This document shows, piece after piece, positions 52,801-61,210 of a DNA stretch of 64,000 bases; position 1 is the stretch's first letter, and each line of letters begins with the position of its first letter. The notes under the pieces were generated by a model. It did not search any database, had not been told where the DNA came from, and saw nothing but the letters and a program-made list of their open reading frames with translations. The translations under genes were made by a program, and so were the position numbers. The stretch is from Phaeodactylum tricornutum CCAP 1055/1 (lineage: Eukaryota; Bacillariophyta; Bacillariophyceae; Surirellales; Neidiaceae): positions 640,419-704,418 of the forward strand of contig NC_011676.1 in the NCBI RefSeq assembly GCF_000150955.2. The letters are read 5' to 3'.

Positions 52801-54100
52801 AAAAACTATGGAGTCCCTCACCTGCTTGGAATCCGAAGTTCTTGGACTTCGGTACTGCAATAGTTGCAAAGAGTCGATGGTCGCGGTTGATCACTTGAAA
52901 TATTCAGACTGGACACCCACGACTGATCTTGCCGTAGCGAATGCAGTCCCAAGCGGTGAGAAGAGCGTTGGCTCGAGATGCTTTTTTGTGGGCCATGAGG
53001 ATGAAAATGATTCAGCAGGGCTGTCCGCTTCGCTCAATGTTGAAGAACTTGCAATGGAGTATTACAAGACCGACCGATTATCGGCAAGTTGCGAGACAAC
53101 ATCTACTAGAGGAGGCTGGTTTGGTTACCACGACGAGGGCGGACACTTGAGAGCTTTGTTTCGGTTGCTTTCCGCTGGATCTGTCCTTGGAATGGATTGG
53201 GGATGCTCTGTTTTGGCTTGCTCCGCTTCGGACAAAACAGAATTAGCAACTGTTCACTTGTCGCCATACCAGGGAGCTCCCTTTGACCTCCATGTGGGAT
53301 ACGAATTGAATTCCTCACCAGGTAGAGATGCTGCTGAACCATCTAGGAGTTTTTTTGCCAGGCGCCGATATCGTATCGAGTGCTTTTTGGACAGTATGGC
53401 ATCTTTGAGTGATCAAGAACTCGCTGATCTTGTATACGACTCAACAATGGCGCGCGTGGAATATATGCAAGATCGTCGACGTAAAGACCCTTCTCTTCTG
53501 AGAGATTTAATGCAGCTTCGAACCCTATCTTTCATTGCTGCGGCATGCGGTGGAAAATTACTGGCCGCAGCTTTTCGATGCTTCTTTTTTGATTATCGGC
53601 ATTATAGTGGGGGACTCCCCGATTGCCTTCTTTTACGCGCAACCTACGACGACAGTACGTTGGGCCACGTTGATCTTGGGCATTGGATTGGTGAGGCCTT
53701 CGATGCAACGAAACAGGACGCGGAGCATCTTCAACAAGCATTGGCTATGCTGGCCGATAAGGATGACGAATTTCTGGGATGCGGCAAAGTTGGAGACTCT
53801 GGAGGCCACAGTCGATCCAAAGCTAAACGCAGGCAGCCGAGTAGCAATCGTCTGCCGGTGAAAATTCCATCGCTTGCTGACGTGCCCGAGAGGCTCGAGC
53901 TCTGCTGCAATGGCCGCAACATAAAGGCGGAATGCATGATGGTGGAGGTAAAGAGTTCAAACGATCGCTTAGATCCTCGTCAAGAGGACTGGCTCAACAT
54001 TTTGGATCAACACGGCAACGCTCGTGTATGCAAGTTTGAAGACAGTAAGAAGGGAAAGAATAGAAAGCCGAATTCAAGGACATCCACTGGTTCGGCCTAG
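49844..54100 (+). CDS. FAN1: FAN1-type structure-specific nuclease
   Basis: A 1418-residue single-exon protein with a C-terminal VRR-NUC domain: GGLPDCLLLRATYDD near residue 1253 and MMVEVKSSNDRLDPRQEDWL near residue 1365. The Asp of GLPD and the Glu and Lys of VEVK are the metal-binding catalytic set of FAN1. The middle resembles the FAN1 TPR-like region (KTDRLSASCE, LRHLWWEGCLAYILWD). FAN1 is a 5' flap endo- and exonuclease that unhooks DNA interstrand crosslinks. Human FAN1 has an N-terminal UBZ finger; here the N-terminus is unrelated, though a short cysteine cluster (CKCEIC) lies near residue 325. At 1418 residues it is longer than human FAN1 (about 1017), mainly in the N-terminal and inserted charged parts. 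Confidence 0.92.
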   Translation: MASIEALASSPLVWVTVGKTEHAAFLLKTGSKGAFVKWASTLETDWVPENQVQYSLTPRSRRPPIEPASCSFSSPNKKRGKIEKVTKPKPDANPSMCAHDELQSNISRTYSHGVENLLLLKSSIRRATTEAKIPNDAILSIRTSCTSATAIEVAHNEVTVKDSTDPAKEPQYISPRSLPIALSLLDPPCLCPSDSSQPSALDVETLDENFTLAEIKTLRSSSSLISQNGLMDETALINDNGPALGEEETVTPIDAFATEYSLWNSAYLQNLAEICHTIQNDLRWRVGKSRQPLFRWENGDDLRSITALARRFRPIPRQTSNSPCKCEICRKETRSNGAILKARTTIQPSEGASKASDAPPEDDDQCRALYLYCRLFYRKGPWFRLDDMFAKYYAPKQRLGSALDGNDSAAETEIAAKENFFNRSRGAKISKSRKCDTVDEILFQKHTDAIQKLLSDVVLLLRNGLIRSFNDEEECGRTVGVGVLNADERLKVLSKLGGGKKRLSKKEHTGVRQDANEIWKQMSTQRSMASTSSAKEVSANSLLPVRRHVRTIVLEKLYQSSIMACTKAEYLPQHVFAKFKEKLQSAVNDLVQKLLSIKGSDGFCFRPREEPTRTLRRAVRLYLCATSGPGEMRSDGYNGWKSLVDTDAQTPFARMIPIPGLHTWNSIVYPGLAYRFGLASFCLMDAFAPLPISQGTLDDTSKRNVFASISHFKAWEVCAELRAHADYLLELNEMLRYEKRRPERTAVHASNNDSVDSLSVLTGSGRQALLVDILSCMSVGSQQKHSLINTMERDIESLSSSFETECESVLGCIAMLAFEVLKLRNETIPDEEYLKLSDRPWLRHLWWEGCLAYILWDVIPIFERRGLYVLSVRFLEVLLFGRVSEKASGPDAFSVPRVDQATRLSPLLLSRRARGKAFDRIIIDLNHILRKRAKEKQVKENMKPPPIDKSWLTEFCVAAVKRVAPLGSIGFAAIRGLAKRLQRPLSKTMESLTCLESEVLGLRYCNSCKESMVAVDHLKYSDWTPTTDLAVANAVPSGEKSVGSRCFFVGHEDENDSAGLSASLNVEELAMEYYKTDRLSASCETTSTRGGWFGYHDEGGHLRALFRLLSAGSVLGMDWGCSVLACSASDKTELATVHLSPYQGAPFDLHVGYELNSSPGRDAAEPSRSFFARRRYRIECFLDSMASLSDQELADLVYDSTMARVEYMQDRRRKDPSLLRDLMQLRTLSFIAAACGGKLLAAAFRCFFFDYRHYSGGLPDCLLLRATYDDSTLGHVDLGHWIGEAFDATKQDAEHLQQALAMLADKDDEFLGCGKVGDSGGHSRSKAKRRQPSSNRLPVKIPSLADVPERLELCCNGRNIKAECMMVEVKSSNDRLDPRQEDWLNILDQHGNARVCKFEDSKKGKNRKPNSRTSTGSA

Positions 54101-54175
54101 AGTATAAGAAATATTTATCAACATTGAATTGGACAATTTTAGGCCTCGGCCTTTTAAAAACTTCCATAGGAAAAA

Positions 54176-55255
54176 CTATGTCCTCGGAACAGTGCTCAGC
54201 GCATTCAGTTCCATTAGTTCATCGTTGCTGATTTGCGTTGGCAGTCCCACTTTGTCGCGCCACTTGTTGCGCAAATGCTCCATTTCTTGGTAGTACGCAT
54301 CGTGAAAGTCCCCTTCGGCAGCCAACGTGTAGGTCAAAAACACAGCACGCCTGGCAAAGCTGGATAGATTGGTTTTCGATCGATGCGGCGCCCAGCCGTT
54401 GAACGCGACAATCGTCCCGCCAACACACACTAAATCTTCAAACTGAAGTTGATCCACTAGCTCAGGAAGAACGGCTCCAGCTCGTCCGTCCGCATCTGGG
54501 TTACCTTCTGCTTTGGGTTGTACCGTGTTGACATGATGGTCTTCGCTCCAAACACCCTTGGCGATTCGTAAGCATCCATTCCGGGTCGTCATGTTGTCGA
54601 TCGCTACCATAACGGTGCAAAACTCACGAGGTCCTCTGTCTCCCAGCGCCACACGGAGCGAGGGAGTATCAAGGTGGGGCGCGAATCCACTTCCACCGGG
54701 AGGTTTCAGGTTGAGCTTTTCTTTGTACAAGACCATGGGTTGACCCAAGGCCAACGATACCAGTCGACGCAAGTAGTCGTTGCACAGCGCGTTCCAACCA
54801 GAATGGTAATTTACGAAATTTTCTATTCTCGTCAAAGCCCTTCGTTCCTCTATTGAGCCATCTTTCGATATTCGAAGCGTCTCGTAGGTCTTGTCGGACG
54901 GATAGATATGTCCACCCCATACCAACTCGTCTGCGAGACGCCTCATTTCGATGGCCGGAATACGGAGAGCCTCTGGAAATACACAGACCGAAGTGGTTTC
55001 GTATTGTCGCCGTAAATTTATGTTGTCGCTGTTAGCCAGGACTTTCCTTATCCAATTGTCGTCCTTCCGCTGGACGAACCGATCGAGTGAGAGCGCTTGC
55101 GCACCGCCCTTGTCATTCATTGAGTTTTCGTCGTCCTCTTCGTCTGGGACGCCATTACCGATCGCCAACGACGGCAATATACCTAGCATTTCGAACAAGG
55201 CTTCGTCAGCACTATTCACGCTGCTTTCGTCATCTTTCTGATATTCGTGGACCAT
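54176..55255 (-). CDS. Phytanoyl-CoA dioxygenase (PhyH) family, Fe(II)/2-oxoglutarate oxygenase
   Basis: A 359-residue single-exon protein. The double-stranded beta-helix motif shows KEKLNLKPPGGSGFAPHLDT, with the HxD iron ligands in HLD, and the distal His in AFNGWAPHRSKTN; a following Arg (SFARRAVF) would hold 2-oxoglutarate. PhyH-family enzymes hydroxylate small organic substrates; the KPPGGSGFxPHxD form resembles members acting on polar metabolites such as aminoethylphosphonate rather than phytanoyl-CoA itself, but substrate cannot be decided. The N-terminus is acidic with no targeting signal. The stop lies 75 nt from the convergent FAN1 stop. Confidence 0.88.
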   Translation of the reverse strand: MVHEYQKDDESSVNSADEALFEMLGILPSLAIGNGVPDEEDDENSMNDKGGAQALSLDRFVQRKDDNWIRKVLANSDNINLRRQYETTSVCVFPEALRIPAIEMRRLADELVWGGHIYPSDKTYETLRISKDGSIEERRALTRIENFVNYHSGWNALCNDYLRRLVSLALGQPMVLYKEKLNLKPPGGSGFAPHLDTPSLRVALGDRGPREFCTVMVAIDNMTTRNGCLRIAKGVWSEDHHVNTVQPKAEGNPDADGRAGAVLPELVDQLQFEDLVCVGGTIVAFNGWAPHRSKTNLSSFARRAVFLTYTLAAEGDFHDAYYQEMEHLRNKWRDKVGLPTQISNDELMELNALSTVPRT

Positions 55256-55763
55256 ACCAGTTGTTGTATTTCCCTACAAATGACAGTATAACACAGTCAG
55301 TATCCGATGAGAGCTCCCGTTCCAGACACGGTCACATGAATGACAGTGAATGCAGTTGATTGGAATGGCCAACAATCCCGTTTGTGAAAGTGTGGGCAGT
55401 CTGAACGGAATCCAATAGAACCGGGAATTGTAAAACCGTTCATTGGTTCCACCTGTCGTACGTAACCAAAAGGCTTTTTTAGCCCAATCAAAGACTGTTA
55501 AGACAACCAATATTGTTTTTATATCAGGTGAGCGTCCTACCAAGATGAGCTATAGGTAGATCCGGGGCTGCTTGGTCATCGTGCCAAACGACAAAACGAG
55601 CGGGAAAGAATAAAAAAAAAACGATTAGAGCCTTCAAGAGGCATGATACTGATAGTGATACTTCGTTGCCGTGCGTCGTGTCGCGATTAAAAGGCAGTCT
55701 TCGTGGTAGTCTTTGCTGTCGGACGCAGATTTTATTAGGAACCCAACAGCATTGATCAGCAAA
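55256..55763. other. Divergent promoter region of PhyH and UEV genes
   Basis: Contains TGACAGTGA at 55341-55349 (sense for the PhyH gene). On the minus strand near 55560-55525 a stretch TAGCTCATCTTGGTAGG resembles a tRNA D-arm, but no complete tRNA follows. Confidence 0.5.
55341..55349 (-). promoter_or_regulatory. Initiator-like motif TCACTGTCA
   Basis: Exact minus-strand copy about 90 nt upstream of the PhyH start codon, in sense orientation. Confidence 0.45.
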
Positions 55764-56329
55764 ATGAAGAAAACACCGGCCGGTGAAGTCGTCATCGTCC
55801 CTCGCAACTTCAAGCTGCTGGAGGAGCTGGAAAGATCGGAGAAGGGCCACGGTGACATGGCCATTTCCTTTGGTTTGGTCGATACTTCCGACACGTTCCT
55901 GTCGGACTGGAATGGTGGGATTCTGGGGCCTCCGGGGGTACGTGTCAGAGGACTTTCAAAATCCTTTCCGGCTACCGGTTGAGACATAGTCAACGTTTGG
56001 CGATATACTTTCAAATTGAGTTGTGTAGCTCACCTCTTTCGACGCGTGTTCCTTGTTCACAGACACAATATGCGGACCGATTCTATGAAGTGCGCATTCA
56101 CTGTCCCGACATTTACCCCGCCTCCCCACCGAACATTCGCTTCGTCAGCAAAATCAATATGAACTGCGTGGATAGCAAGACGGGTGTCGTGAGCGACAAG
56201 AAACTGCCCGCCATGCGCAATTGGAATCGCAACATGGGCATTGAGCAGGTCTTGCAGTCGATTAGGATGGAGATGTGTTCCGACGCCAATCGTAGACTTC
56301 GTCAGCCGGCGGACGGGACGACATTCTAA
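55764..56329 (+). CDS. Ubiquitin E2 variant, Mms2/UBE2V type
   Basis: Two exons, 55764-55937 and 56063-56329, joined over a 125-nt intron (GTACGT..GTTCACAG); 146 residues, the usual size. The sequence VPRNFKLLEELERSEKGHGD, WNGGILGPPG, then YPASPPNIRFVSKINMNCVD is the Mms2/Uev1 fold. The family lacks the HPN-Cys catalytic site of true E2s, as here. Mms2 pairs with Ubc13 to build Lys63 ubiquitin chains, in the nucleus for PCNA-dependent damage tolerance. An ATG lies upstream at 55713 in another context; I chose the ATG giving MKKTPAGEVVIVPRNF, which matches family length. Confidence 0.93.
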
Positions 56330-56457
56330 AAATTATCGAAATCTACCAGAGTCGAGCCCTCTCGCCCCATTTCCCTTCCTTTCCCACTGAATGACGGCGT
56401 TCTTACAGTTCGACCGTACAAACACTATAAAACACTATTGTCAAACCCGATGTTGCG

Positions 56458-57396
56458 CTACACGGCGGATATACCTTTGCGTTGAAAGTAGCGTGTCCTG
56501 GCTTCAGAAACTTTTCGCTCTCGTTGCTCGCGCCTCGAGAGTGTCGCTTGTTCAGATGGTTGTCCTGCTTCGCGATATGAATCGACATCCTTGCCAGTAG
56601 AATCGGATTTGCCGCTTTTAGCATCGTCGGCGGGACATTCGAAGCCGTCCATGAAATTCAACTTCGAAGCAGACTCGCCCGCGACATTCGTTGTTTTTTC
56701 GCTTCGAGTGTCTGGCAAATCACTTTCTACACTTTCTGGTGCTGTGCTGCCGCCAACAGCTACATTGCGGGCAAAATTTCCATAAAAGTTTGCCATTCCA
56801 TGCTCCCGTTTGGTCACATCATTAGCGGCTTCTTTCTCTTCTTCCTTTAACTGACTGACTTGCCAATCTTTACGTGATTGGAGTTCCCTTCGATATGCCG
56901 ACGTGACAAATTTATCTTTACCACGAAATTCGATGTTGGCTTCTTCTTCCGCGGCTTGTTCTTTGGCGATCTGACGTTCCTTGATGATATCACGTTCCTG
57001 CGCTCGTACTTGTGCAGTTTGCAACATATCCTGAATGTATCGTGATTTCTTGTTGTTGGCCGGGGCATCCATGTTTGCCTTGGCTGTGAAGGAGGGATGT
57101 AGACTGTCGTATACCGCGTCGTAATCATAGGTTGCAGCGTCGGCCTCAGCCATCGCGCTTTGGGCACGTTTGCGTAAAACTTCTTGCTCCTTGCGCAAGG
57201 CTTGATTGACTGCATTTCGTGAAGAGGTCGCGGGACGACTATCAATATCGGACTGCGAAACCGGGTCGTCCACCTCCTCATCGGTGTCGTTGTCAAACAC
57301 GTTTCCTTTGGTACCACTGCCTCCACGCTTATTCAACCCAGTAGAAATCGTACCCTTGCTAGATTTTGCGATTCCCAATCCCAAATTGATGTTCAT
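56458..57396 (-). CDS. NSRP1-type nuclear speckle splicing regulator (DUF2040)
   Basis: A 312-residue protein from the ATG at 57396 (MNINLGLGIAKSSKG). The DUF2040 region shows YDYDAVYDSLHPSF, SRYIQDMLQTAQVRAQERD and KDKFVTSAYRRELQSRKDWQ, followed by DVTKREHGMANFYGNFAR. NSRP1/CCDC55 is a conserved coiled-coil nuclear speckle protein that modulates splice site choice. The frame is highly charged and helical, as in the family. The end lies 129 nt from the convergent UEV stop. Confidence 0.88.
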   Translation of the reverse strand: MNINLGLGIAKSSKGTISTGLNKRGGSGTKGNVFDNDTDEEVDDPVSQSDIDSRPATSSRNAVNQALRKEQEVLRKRAQSAMAEADAATYDYDAVYDSLHPSFTAKANMDAPANNKKSRYIQDMLQTAQVRAQERDIIKERQIAKEQAAEEEANIEFRGKDKFVTSAYRRELQSRKDWQVSQLKEEEKEAANDVTKREHGMANFYGNFARNVAVGGSTAPESVESDLPDTRSEKTTNVAGESASKLNFMDGFECPADDAKSGKSDSTGKDVDSYREAGQPSEQATLSRREQRERKVSEARTRYFQRKGISAV

Positions 57397-57675
57397 GATT
57401 GTCCTCCGATTGTTAGCGTTAGATTTTGTTGAACTGCGATACAAAATTGCGATTTGGTTTTCACAAGAAACCCTATGAGCTGCAAAATGATAGTCTCTAT
57501 ATGTTTGCTGTCATCTGCGCCGGATTTTTCCTACTTAAGGTTTTATGCAAGCTTCGACCAACCTATCGACAACAGAATTTTGCGCTTCGCAACTTCTTAT
57601 TCTTCTATTGTCGCTTGTGGTCTAATTTTAATCTACAATTGAATAGTAATTACTCCTGCATCCGCCTCGATCAAT

Positions 57676-58980
57676 CTACTTGAAATCGGCAAACAAGAGT
57701 TTGGCAATGGTTTGCAACTGCATATTGGAAGTGCCTTCATAAATCGAACCAACTTTGCAATCGCGATAAAACTTTTCGGCCAACAAATCTTGTGTAAAAC
57801 CAATGCCACCCAAAAGTTCAATGGTCAAGCTTGCAACCTTCTCAGACACTTTGCTCGAGTAGAGTTTGGCCATACTTGCCTCCTTGACAAACGGTAAATT
57901 TGCCTCCTTCAAACGACACGCGTTGTATGTCATGACTTCGGCGGCGTGTAGTTCCGTCGCGGCCATGGCAACTTGAAATTGGACGCCTTGAAAATCGGCA
58001 ATTGCTCTACCAAACTGTTGCCGCTCTTTCAAATATGGCATGACAATATCCAAACATCCTTTGGCAATTCCAATTTGCTGACATGCGATACCAATGCGGC
58101 CTTCGTTTAATATATTGATACAGTACTTGTAACCCATTCCGACTTGGCCCAATATATCATCCGTAGTAACTTTGACGTCGTCAAAAGTAATCGGACAGGT
58201 GGACGACGCACGCAAACCTAGCTTAGATTCGGGCGGCCCAACGCTTATTCCTTCCGTTTTCGCATCCACCATGAAAGCTGTTATACCTTTGTAGCCAGCA
58301 GCTGGATTGGCATTGGCAAAGACAAGAAAGACACCGGCCTGGGCAGCATTGGAAATCCACAATTTTGTGCCGTTCAAAACGTATTCCGAAGAAGACGTTG
58401 GTATCGCAGTTGTTTTCAGGGCGAATGCGTCACTCCCACTTTCTGCCTCGCTTAGACAGAAGGAGCTTACCGTGTCCGTTGCGAGTCGCGGCAGCCACGT
58501 ATTGCGCAAAGATTCGGATCCCCAAAACCGAATCGCATTGTTCGTGAGCGTGTTGTGAATGTCCACCAAGATGGCAACGGACGGATCGACCCGTGATATT
58601 TCTTCTACGACCAAGCATGCGGACGTAAACGAAAGACCACTTCCCCCGTGCTCGGGTGGTATTTCCATGCCCATGAATCCTTGTGCAAACAAACTAGAGA
58701 GAATATCTGGATCGAGAGATCCTTCCCTATCCATTTTCCGGACCACCGGACGGAGCCCATCGTTCGCCCATTGGCGTGCCACGTCGCGAATCATGCTTTC
58801 GTCTTCGGTAAGAGCCGTGACGGGAGCGTGCAGCGGAGCGACGGCATGCCGTGTGGCCAAATCGTCGGAAGCCGAGGTGCTCAAGGAACAACGGCACGAT
58901 GAAGTAGCTCTCGCTAACTGTAAGTGCGAAGAGAAGCATCTAGCTCGAGCTGCCTTCAAGACTACGGATTGAAAAGTCAT
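57676..58980 (-). CDS. Short/branched-chain acyl-CoA dehydrogenase (ACADSB type)
   Basis: A 434-residue flavoenzyme from the ATG at 58980; the frame is open upstream to 59148 but lacks conserved sequence. The start (MTFQSVVLKAARARCFSSHL) is a good mitochondrial presequence. Family landmarks are GFMGMEIPPEHGGSGLSFTS, CLSEAESGSDAFALKT (FAD contacts), LNEGRIGIACQQIGIAKGC, and the C-terminal RDCKVGSIYEGTSNMQLQTI. The Glu of YEGTSNMQLQTIA is the catalytic base position of short-chain and short/branched-chain enzymes. It should act in isoleucine and short-branched acyl-CoA oxidation, passing electrons to ETF. Confidence 0.93.
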   Translation of the reverse strand: MTFQSVVLKAARARCFSSHLQLARATSSCRCSLSTSASDDLATRHAVAPLHAPVTALTEDESMIRDVARQWANDGLRPVVRKMDREGSLDPDILSSLFAQGFMGMEIPPEHGGSGLSFTSACLVVEEISRVDPSVAILVDIHNTLTNNAIRFWGSESLRNTWLPRLATDTVSSFCLSEAESGSDAFALKTTAIPTSSSEYVLNGTKLWISNAAQAGVFLVFANANPAAGYKGITAFMVDAKTEGISVGPPESKLGLRASSTCPITFDDVKVTTDDILGQVGMGYKYCINILNEGRIGIACQQIGIAKGCLDIVMPYLKERQQFGRAIADFQGVQFQVAMAATELHAAEVMTYNACRLKEANLPFVKEASMAKLYSSKVSEKVASLTIELLGGIGFTQDLLAEKFYRDCKVGSIYEGTSNMQLQTIAKLLFADFK

Positions 58981-59641
58981 GACCAGCCTAATTGTAAGCA
59001 AGAGCAAACAGTGATAATGATTGAGTGGCAAACACAACAGCACGAGTCTGAAATCTACGAAGGCTGACAAATGGTATCGATAATTCTCGCCCAAGATCAA
59101 TGACACGATACGGTCTTTCCTTGGTCGGACTTGCGAACTCACTGTCAAGATCTGTGAAAAAGTGCATACAAATTCACATTGACTTTGAGTACGTAAAGGT
59201 AAGTCGTACCGAATTTCTTGAATTTTCGATCCGCATCATGGCGTAGTCGGAAGAGACCAGGGGCGATTCTAGACAAAACGACGTTGGTCATTGGGTCGTG
59301 AGTCGTGAGTCGTAAGACAACTTACAGTTAACAGTAAAGCTGAAGGATTTCGTTGCCAGATGAGTACCGCGAAAAGCTGATTATGACTTGGGGAAACAAT
59401 TTTGGTCGCCAATACCTCTTCGAGCGTCGAAAATTCGGTTTCCGAAGGCAGTCGGGATGGGATCCCTTTGGGCTGTAATGGCATCGCTCACATTTTGATT
59501 GATGGTGTGAGGTCGTAACTGTGTATTACGTACTACAACTTCGCAAGCGTGCCACCGACCTTTTGTTTTTCAAACACAGTATTCTCATAGTCTCAGGGAC
59601 CGTTCGTATCGCATCTCCATCCCTAGCAGTAAACAGCCATC
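58981..59641. other. Divergent intergenic region
   Basis: Upstream of both the acyl-CoA dehydrogenase and the ankyrin gene. A plus-strand TCACTGTCA lies at 59139-59147. A 71-codon minus-strand frame at 59269-59484 has no recognisable character and is not called. Confidence 0.5.
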
Positions 59642-60577
59642 ATGAAACGGGATACTAGAAAAGCTGGAATCGACGCCTTGGCGGGAGCTTCAACTGACCG
59701 AGCACTTTCAATCAAAAGCGTCGATCAAGAAAAGGAGAAGGATCTGTCCGAACTCCTCTTGCAAGCCGACTTTGCCGCTATCGAGTCTCGCCTGTGCAAT
59801 CTGACGAGCTCCAGCAGCCTACTGTGCCGACCAAGCCTCTTTTACGAACTTTGCCGTACTCGCAACGTCCCACTTTCGACCTTACAAGCTGCCGCAGAAG
59901 CATGGCCGTCGACCGTAGAGTATATTGACTTCCATTCTGAACGAACTTCTTTACACGAGCTACTCTACCACGATCCAGAATGCAGGTCAGTTCAATTCTT
60001 AATACAGCAGAATCCTGCGGCTACGACACGAATAGACAAGGAAGGACGCTTACCACTACACCTGGCAACCGCTCTGGCATCTTCCGATTCTGGCTTGGTG
60101 ACACTGCAAGCCAATGTGCAAGCCGCATGTTGCACCAACAATCGAATGGAAACACCGCTACATCTTGCTTGTCAACGACGCGATATTTCGTCCAGTCTGG
60201 TTTGGAATTTGATTCAGTTAGCGCCAGAGTCGTGTCGGACACTCGACGTCAGTGGCCGTTTACCGATCCGTCACGCATGTGAAAATCTCGCTGATCCCTC
60301 CACCTTGTTGATTTTGTTAAGAAGCTACCCGCAATCATGTCAAGTTTACAATCCCCGAGGACTCAAGCCCTACAGCATTTTACGCAAATCATGTTCTCAC
60401 GGCTTGCCCGCTCGCGATGCTCGGTGCCTACTTTTACGAAAGTTCATTCAGTTACAGAGCGTCAAAACCAGCACGAAAACACGCAACACTCTGAAATTTT
60501 TCTGGCATGATATCCATTCCTTCCACCGCAAAGTGTTATCGCAGGGATTGCGAAAGCATGCTGGAAAGTCGGTCTAA
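59642..60577 (+). CDS. Ankyrin-repeat protein
   Basis: A 311-residue single-exon protein. Ankyrin-like units include RTSLHELLYHDPECRSVQFL, GRLPLHLATALASSDSG, ETPLHLACQRRDIS and GRLPIRHACENLADPSTLLI. Diatom genomes carry many lineage-specific proteins of this kind with loose repeats ending in a basic C-terminus (FHRKVLSQGLRKHAGKSV). No other domain, signal peptide or membrane span. Binding partner unknown. Confidence 0.8.
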   Translation: MKRDTRKAGIDALAGASTDRALSIKSVDQEKEKDLSELLLQADFAAIESRLCNLTSSSSLLCRPSLFYELCRTRNVPLSTLQAAAEAWPSTVEYIDFHSERTSLHELLYHDPECRSVQFLIQQNPAATTRIDKEGRLPLHLATALASSDSGLVTLQANVQAACCTNNRMETPLHLACQRRDISSSLVWNLIQLAPESCRTLDVSGRLPIRHACENLADPSTLLILLRSYPQSCQVYNPRGLKPYSILRKSCSHGLPARDARCLLLRKFIQLQSVKTSTKTRNTLKFFWHDIHSFHRKVLSQGLRKHAGKSV

Positions 60578-61210
60578 TTAGGTTGCGCCGCGAAACACTG
60601 TCAACTTGATTCGCTTCTAATGCGGTGACAAAATATCTCGTATTTATCTGACCCCGCGCAGATCAAGAACTGCATCCAGACTTCGCCTCGCTGTCGTTTC
60701 TGAGGGATTGGTTTTGTGTTGACCATGAGTGTAATCGTGTAAAAATGGGTAGACATGCTTCAGGTGGAGTGAGTTGGGTTATTGTTTATTGCATATTCAA
60801 AGCGCTACTCTAGCTAGCTAGAAGGAAGTCTTTCAAATTCCATTTTGACATGTTTCCTAGCTAGAAGGAACAGCTATTCATATGAATTTTCCGAGGTCAC
60901 GCTGTGATGGATCGATTCGTTCCCGTCACAGACGCAAGCAGCGAGGTGATGGCTGGACGGGCACGCGTCACAATTTAGAACAACCCGGACTCTTGTGACG
61001 CGAGCTCCGGGTGCGGAAAACCCTACGGGGTGAAAGGAGCCGCAGCTTCCACCCATTTACTTGACTGATAACCCAGTACACACAACGCTACCGTGACGGA
61101 AATGCCGCGCGCTGTGAAGCCGTGGTGAATCTTTCGCTGCTGCTCGTTCTCTCCACACACAGAATTGCACGGCTTGACGATTAGCAAAAAGCAGAAGAAG
61201 CAGTGTCAAG
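60578..61210. other. eEF2 upstream region
   Basis: Presumed promoter and 5' leader of eEF2. A 14-nt direct repeat CTAGCTAGAAGGAA occurs at 60814-60827 and 60857-60870. No coding frame supported. Confidence 0.5.

Noticed and set aside
55525-55565. tRNA-like D-arm and anticodon-arm half on the minus strand
   Set aside because: The D-stem does not pair properly and no matching anticodon 3' arm or B box follows within a plausible distance.
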